Shown piece by piece: positions 60,991-64,000 of a DNA stretch of 64,000 bases. Each line of letters starts with the position of its first letter. Position 1 is the stretch's first letter. The translations under genes and the position numbers were made by a program. Origin of the DNA: Kitasatospora aureofaciens (GTDB lineage Bacteria > Actinomycetota > Actinomycetes > Streptomycetales > Streptomycetaceae); NCBI GenBank assembly GCA_000720845.1, contig JODU01000027.1, forward strand, positions 10,522 through 74,521, given 5' to 3'. The notes below the pieces were generated by a model, which did not search any database, was not told the origin of the DNA, and saw nothing but the letters and a program-made list of their open reading frames with translations.

Positions 60991-61047
60991 CCGGACGGGC
61001 GCCCCGCGAGGGGGAGGGGATGGGGCGCCCGTCCGGCGGTCAGGGGG

Positions 61048-62052
61048 TCAGACCGTGGTGAGGGCGAATGCCTTCTCCATCAGGTCGTTGGCGGCGCCGC
61101 TGATGACCCGCTCGGCGCGGGCGGCTGCCTTCTCGGTGTCGGTCTTCCCCTGGGCGGGGGCGACGTGGTTCGCGTACTCGGTCAGGGCGTTGTATCCGGC
61201 CCACCGCGTGCCCCGGACCCCGGCCTGAGTGTCGGCGTGCTCGAACAGGTTGGAGATCGCTCCCCAGCGCTGCCGCTGGTTGGTCTTCTTCCGGGGGCTG
61301 TCGCTGTCCTTGACCGGCCAGAGCTGATCGACCACCGACTTCAGCTCCCCGAGCGTCATCTCGGCTTCGATCATCCGCTGGGCGGCCTGCTCGAACTCCT
61401 CGGCGTAGCGGAACGTCAGACCCAGGGCGTCACGGGCCTGCGCGATGCGGGCCTTGGCTCCAGCGGTGTGCCGGACCACGAAGCTGGAGCGGGCGCCGTG
61501 GAGGGCGGCGCGCATGGTGTTCGCGCACACCACTCGTACGGGGGTCACCACGATGCGGAACGCGCTGCCTCCGTCGTGGCTGTTGAAAGCCGCGATGTAG
61601 AGATCAACGTCGTCGCTTCCGCCGATCGTGAGGGTCTGCGGCATCTTCATGGTGAGGAACACCTGACGGCCGTTCTTGAGCGATCCGGCGGTCTCGAAGT
61701 GGGCGCCGGACTCGTCGGCCAGCAGGTTCAGGAACTCGGCGTGCTCCTCGTTCTGTACCGGGTGGTAGTCGCTGCCGACCACTCCCAGCGTCTCCGTGCG
61801 GCCGGTCCTCGGGTGCGTGCGCGCGGTCGCGAAGTGCTGCGCCACCTCGACGGGCGTGGTGCCGTCGGCGGTGATCTCGGTTGCGGTCAGGGGCAGGAGC
61901 CGGACGTTCCAGCCGGACAGGGAGGCGATGCGCATCGCTTCCTCGGCGGTCATCGCGCCGTCGGTGACGGTGCCCAGCTTGTGCCAGGCGCTCGTGTTGG
62001 CGGAGGTGAAAGCGGCGGTGCCGTCGGTGAACTGCTCGATCTCGTGAGCCAC
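61048..62052 (-). CDS. DUF932 (phage/plasmid-like) protein
   Basis: A 334-residue protein from GTG 62052 (AGGAAGGA upstream). SANTSAWHKLGTVTDGAMTA at the start, VGSDYHPVQNEEHAEFLNLL, FLTMKMPQTLTIGG and VTPVRVVCANTMRAALHGAR are the DUF932/TIGR03299 pattern. DUF932 proteins are common on phages and conjugative plasmids, function unknown. Carries the shared TATTAT promoter and GTTCGTCA leader. Confidence 0.85.
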   Translation of the reverse strand: MAHEIEQFTDGTAAFTSANTSAWHKLGTVTDGAMTAEEAMRIASLSGWNVRLLPLTATEITADGTTPVEVAQHFATARTHPRTGRTETLGVVGSDYHPVQNEEHAEFLNLLADESGAHFETAGSLKNGRQVFLTMKMPQTLTIGGSDDVDLYIAAFNSHDGGSAFRIVVTPVRVVCANTMRAALHGARSSFVVRHTAGAKARIAQARDALGLTFRYAEEFEQAAQRMIEAEMTLGELKSVVDQLWPVKDSDSPRKKTNQRQRWGAISNLFEHADTQAGVRGTRWAGYNALTEYANHVAPAQGKTDTEKAAARAERVISGAANDLMEKAFALTTV

Positions 62053-62120
62053 TGGGGCTTCCTTCCTGGTGACGAACTTTGGCGGGTCCGGTAGGGGGCC
62101 AACCCTTCCGAACTGGTTCC

Positions 62121-62148
62121 ATAATACCTAGTACGGGCGGTGGGGCAA
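62121..62148 (-). promoter_or_regulatory. TATTAT-family promoter and leader of the DUF932 gene
   Basis: Minus strand: TTGCCC (62148-62143), 16 bp, TATTAT (62126-62121), GGAAC, hairpin GGAAGGG-TTGGCC-CCCTACC, and GTTCGTCA (62077-62070) about 18 bases before the start codon. Confidence 0.72.
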
Positions 62149-62175
62149 CCGATTAAAACTCCAGCCGCCCCACCG
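62138..62175. terminator. Inverted repeat overlapping the DUF932 promoter -35
   Basis: Arms CGGTGGGGC (62138-62146) and GCCCCACCG (62167-62175), downstream of the 62208 gene. As at 57020-57060, the promoter-proximal arm contains the TTGCCC hexamer. Confidence 0.55.
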
Positions 62176-62207
62176 GGCCGGAATGGCCGGCCATCAGGCC
62201 CCGATAC

Positions 62208-62711
62208 TCACGAGGTGCGCCTCTGCCAGTACTGGGGCAGCGCCGTGATGCTCTCGGCGTGGACTCCGGACAGGGCGGTGACGAACACGCCACTCCGGTA
62301 GTCGCTCAGGCGGTACAGCACGTACTCGCGCCCCCAGCGACTGAACTGGCGGTCAATCCCCGTGACCCAGTAACGCCCCCATGCCCGCTCCTGCGAACCG
62401 TGGTAGCTGACCAACTGGCCGATACTGGGGCCGCTGTCCTGGCTCCTGGCGGCCAGGCTCGCCAGTGCCGCACTGAACGTCTCGGGCGGCAACGGCACAC
62501 CGGCCAGCGCGGGCCCGGTGTGGCCGGTGCGGACGCCGGAGATCCATCCGACCTCGAACAGAGCGCGGGCCCGCTCGCGCACGGCGTGCGACAGACCGGT
62601 GTTGGGGGGAAGCTGCTCCAAGGCTGCCTGGAACGCGGCCTCCATCTGCTCGCCCTCGCTCTCGCTCGGCGGCTCGGCGCGGTGGGTGGGCTCGATGTTC
62701 GTCATGCTCAC
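62208..62711 (-). CDS. Hypothetical protein
   Basis: A 167-residue protein. GTG 62711 has GAAGGGA upstream; ATG 62705 is equally possible. Helical N-half (EQMEAAFQAALEQLPPNTGL), then beta-rich GQLVSYHGSQERAWGRYWVT and EYVLYRLSDYRSGVFVTALS. No known family. Followed by the terminator-promoter module of the DUF932 gene. Confidence 0.55.
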   Translation of the reverse strand: MSMTNIEPTHRAEPPSESEGEQMEAAFQAALEQLPPNTGLSHAVRERARALFEVGWISGVRTGHTGPALAGVPLPPETFSAALASLAARSQDSGPSIGQLVSYHGSQERAWGRYWVTGIDRQFSRWGREYVLYRLSDYRSGVFVTALSGVHAESITALPQYWQRRTS

Positions 62712-62792
62712 GGTGGCTGTCCCTTCGGGTGATGTGAGTGCTGGGCCGGTGCTCCGGGGGCCCGGTGAGCCGGGCCCCCGGAGATTTGCCTG

Positions 62793-63140
62793 TTACTTCA
62801 GCCCGCGTGTCCGCAGGAATTCGCTGATGCGGTAGGCGACGGCTCGGACGGGAAGGGACGATCCCCGGAAAGTGCCGAGAATTCGGGGGCCGGTTTCGCT
62901 GTCGTGGATGATCTGGAATTCAAACCCGTGAGCGACGGGAAGAACAACCCGGATGGGACCGGCCTTGGTGTCGAATCGAATGGACGTGGTGTTCTCGTCC
63001 TGGTTGTGCTCGATGACGGCATCCCGGAGCAGTTCCGGGCGGGGCAGGAAGTTCGCGATCCCGCGCGCCTTCTGGGCCTGGGGGGTGTTGATCTCGGCCG
63101 TACCGGAGGTCACCTTGCCTGCGCTGATGACGATTTCCAC
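62793..63140 (-). CDS. Hypothetical protein, most telomere-proximal gene
   Basis: A 115-residue protein from GTG 63140 with AAAGG upstream. It has EIVISAGKVTSGTAEINTPQ, then VIEHNQDENTTSIRFDTKAG and a C-terminal basic helix (AYRISEFLRTRGLK). It carries the TATTAT promoter and GTTCGTCA leader. Unknown family. Confidence 0.6.
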   Translation of the reverse strand: MEIVISAGKVTSGTAEINTPQAQKARGIANFLPRPELLRDAVIEHNQDENTTSIRFDTKAGPIRVVLPVAHGFEFQIIHDSETGPRILGTFRGSSLPVRAVAYRISEFLRTRGLK

Positions 63141-63208
63141 GTTGGGCCTTTCTGTTGACGAACGTTCGGTGATGCCGGAAGGGGAGCCACCCCGTTCCAA
63201 CATGTTCC

Positions 63209-63236
63209 ATAATACAGCACCGAGATCTGCTGCACC
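63209..63236 (-). promoter_or_regulatory. TATTAT-family promoter and leader of the last gene
   Basis: Minus strand: weak -35 GGTGCA (63236-63231), 16 bp, TATTAT (63214-63209), GGAAC, hairpin GGAACGGGG-TGGC-TCCCCTTCC, CACC and GTTCGTCA (63163-63156). Confidence 0.65.
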
Positions 63237-63735
63237 ATCCCACGCACAAACTCCTGCACAATCTCCTGCACCTGCCTGGAAGCCGGCTTCCGATCGCTGC
63301 TGGTCAGAAGGGCGATTGGCCGTGGTCGGGGAGCTGACATCCCCTCTGCTGCCACTTGTCCCCGCACGGTTGAAGGATGAGTGAGGCGGGCGGGCGCGGT
63401 GCGAGCGGCGGCCTCGGGGATCGGGCGGCCTGGACTCTGCTTGCGCGTCGGCCGGAGCCGCCGCGCTGGGAGTGGGGGAACGGGGCCCAATTCGGGCCCT
63501 GGACGGGGACAGAGAAGCCCGGGGCTAAAGCCCAGAGTAGGGCGCCTTCATCCTTTGGCGATCCTGCTGTGTTGGTCTTCTCCGGCGCAGCGGGGGCGCA
63601 TGCTGGTTCCAGAGCCAATCGGGGTCTGCACTTTGAAGCTGGGGAGTGCCCCGTTCCTGCCAAAGCTACATGCTGCATCATCTGATGCAGAGTCACCGGC
63701 CCCAGCCACCCTCCCTCTTGCTGCCCGGGCCAACG
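63237..63735. other. Gene-free subtelomeric spacer
   Basis: About 500 bp between the last promoter and the telomeric palindromes contain no gene I can support on either strand. Frames here lack ribosome-binding sites and some run into adapter sequence. Confidence 0.55.
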
Positions 63736-63949
63736 GGGGTGCGCAGCACCCCGGTGGCTGGAGCGCAGCGAAAGCCACCTCGCGGGGCCGCAGGCCCCAC
63801 AGCTCCGGGAGCGCAGTGGACGGAGCGTCACCAACCCGGCGCAGCCGGGTTGGTGAGCGGGACGCGCAGCGTCCCGCCAGCGCTCACGCGGAGCGGGAGC
63901 GCAACACCCGTGCGCAGCACGGGTGTTCGCTTGCCCATCGCGCAGCGAT
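63736..63949. repeat. Right telomere of a linear Streptomyces replicon (outermost bases missing)
   Basis: Successive perfect palindromes with GCA loops: GGGGTGC/GCACCCC (63736-63752), GGGGCC/GGCCCC (63784-63798), ACCAACCCGGC/GCCGGGTTGGT (63830-63854), CGGGACGC/GCGTCCCG (63858-63876), AACACCCGTGC/GCACGGGTGTT (63903-63927) and ATCGC/GCGAT (63937-63949). Read inward, order and sequence follow the archetypal Streptomyces telomere from its palindrome II; palindrome I, roughly the last 15-20 bases, is absent. These stems template terminal-protein-primed end patching. No tap or tpg gene lies in the window. Confidence 0.9.
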
Positions 63950-64000
63950 CTGTCTCTTATACACATCTGACGCTGCCGACGAGCGATCTAGTGTAGATCT
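63950..64000. other. Illumina Nextera/P5 adapter read-through, not genomic
   Basis: From 63950 the sequence is CTGTCTCTTATACACATCT, then GACGCTGCCGACGA: the reverse complement of the Nextera read-1 transposon adapter. Next comes the octamer GCGATCTA, the reverse complement of i5 index TAGATCGC (N501), then GTGTAGATCT, the start of the reverse-complemented P5. The first C at 63950 may be shared with the genome. Confidence 0.97.

Noticed and set aside
60734..61047. Coding frames through the Gly/Arg-rich palindrome region
   Set aside because: The sequence is a string of short hairpins; frames across it arise from the repeats and have no start signals.
63304..63966. Minus-strand frame beginning MCIRDRS and plus-strand frame ending SYTHLTLPTSDLV
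   Set aside because: Both run through Nextera adapter sequence; these peptide strings are known adapter artefacts.
1..64000. tRNA or rRNA genes
   Set aside because: I scanned for cloverleaf-like and rRNA-like sequence and saw none convincing; no dedicated search could be run.

Overview
High G+C composition, an SsgA-like protein, a LysM-BTAD regulator, DUF6415- and replication-relaxation-type proteins, and above all a right end that folds into the GCA-loop palindromes of Streptomyces telomeres indicate the terminal 64 kb of a linear Streptomyces replicon. A conjugation apparatus, a replication-initiator-like gene with iteron-like repeats, ParB and SSB proteins and two toxin-antitoxin pairs make a large conjugative linear plasmid the best reading. 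A chromosome end carrying such genes cannot be excluded. The last 51 bases are not genomic: they are the reverse complement of an Illumina Nextera/P5 adapter with an i5 index.

Layout. 1-6.3 kb: accessory genes (anti-sigma-like ATPase, DUF6415-like protein, SLOG protein, HTH-TPR regulator, a decayed gene, and an AT-richer HExxH metallopeptidase that looks acquired). 6.3-17.7 kb: a Tad/Flp-type pilus block on the minus strand (TadA, B, C, Z/CpaE, CpaB-like SAF protein, pilin-like peptide, TadE/G pseudopilins) ending in a frameshifted LysM-BTAD regulator. 18-30.7 kb: a type IV secretion/conjugation block, also minus strand and mostly coupled by ATGA or GTGA overlaps (TcpC/VirB8-like, two small membrane proteins, VirB4, a TrbL/VirB6-like channel, a lytic transglycosylase-NlpC/P60 enzyme, VirD4-like coupling ATPase, replication-relaxation protein). 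30.7-33.6 kb: an iteron/operator-rich region and a protein with two tandem winged-helix domains, a candidate replication origin. 33.6-35.6 kb: a degenerate type I-E-like CRISPR array, a PIN toxin-antitoxin pair lying between CRISPR repeats, and a MazF-like pair. 35.6-37.4 kb: an unknown gene and a frameshifted tyrosine recombinase. 37.5-44.2 kb: an eight-gene operon joining mhpD/F/E-type enzymes with a KASIII, an acyl carrier protein, a CitE-like lyase, a MaoC hydratase and an Eis-like acetyltransferase, with a divergent HTH-TPR regulator.

45.7-63.2 kb is the right arm, almost all minus strand: Nudix hydrolase, a four-domain HTH protein, a HEPN-zinc-ribbon protein, SSB, a frameshifted DprA-like gene, ParB, SsgA-like protein, a DUF932 protein and many small unknowns. 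At least four of these units share a minus-strand promoter (TATTAT -10, often with TTGCCC -35) followed by the same leader architecture (GGAAC, a hairpin, then GTTCGTCA). This looks like one regulon, possibly for establishment after transfer. 60.8-61.0 kb carries telomere-like palindromes, and 63.74-63.95 kb is the telomere.

Several genes are each broken by one single-base indel, mostly in short C runs; sequencing error and true decay cannot be told apart here. No tRNA or rRNA genes, no cas genes and no tap/tpg telomere-protein genes were recognised.
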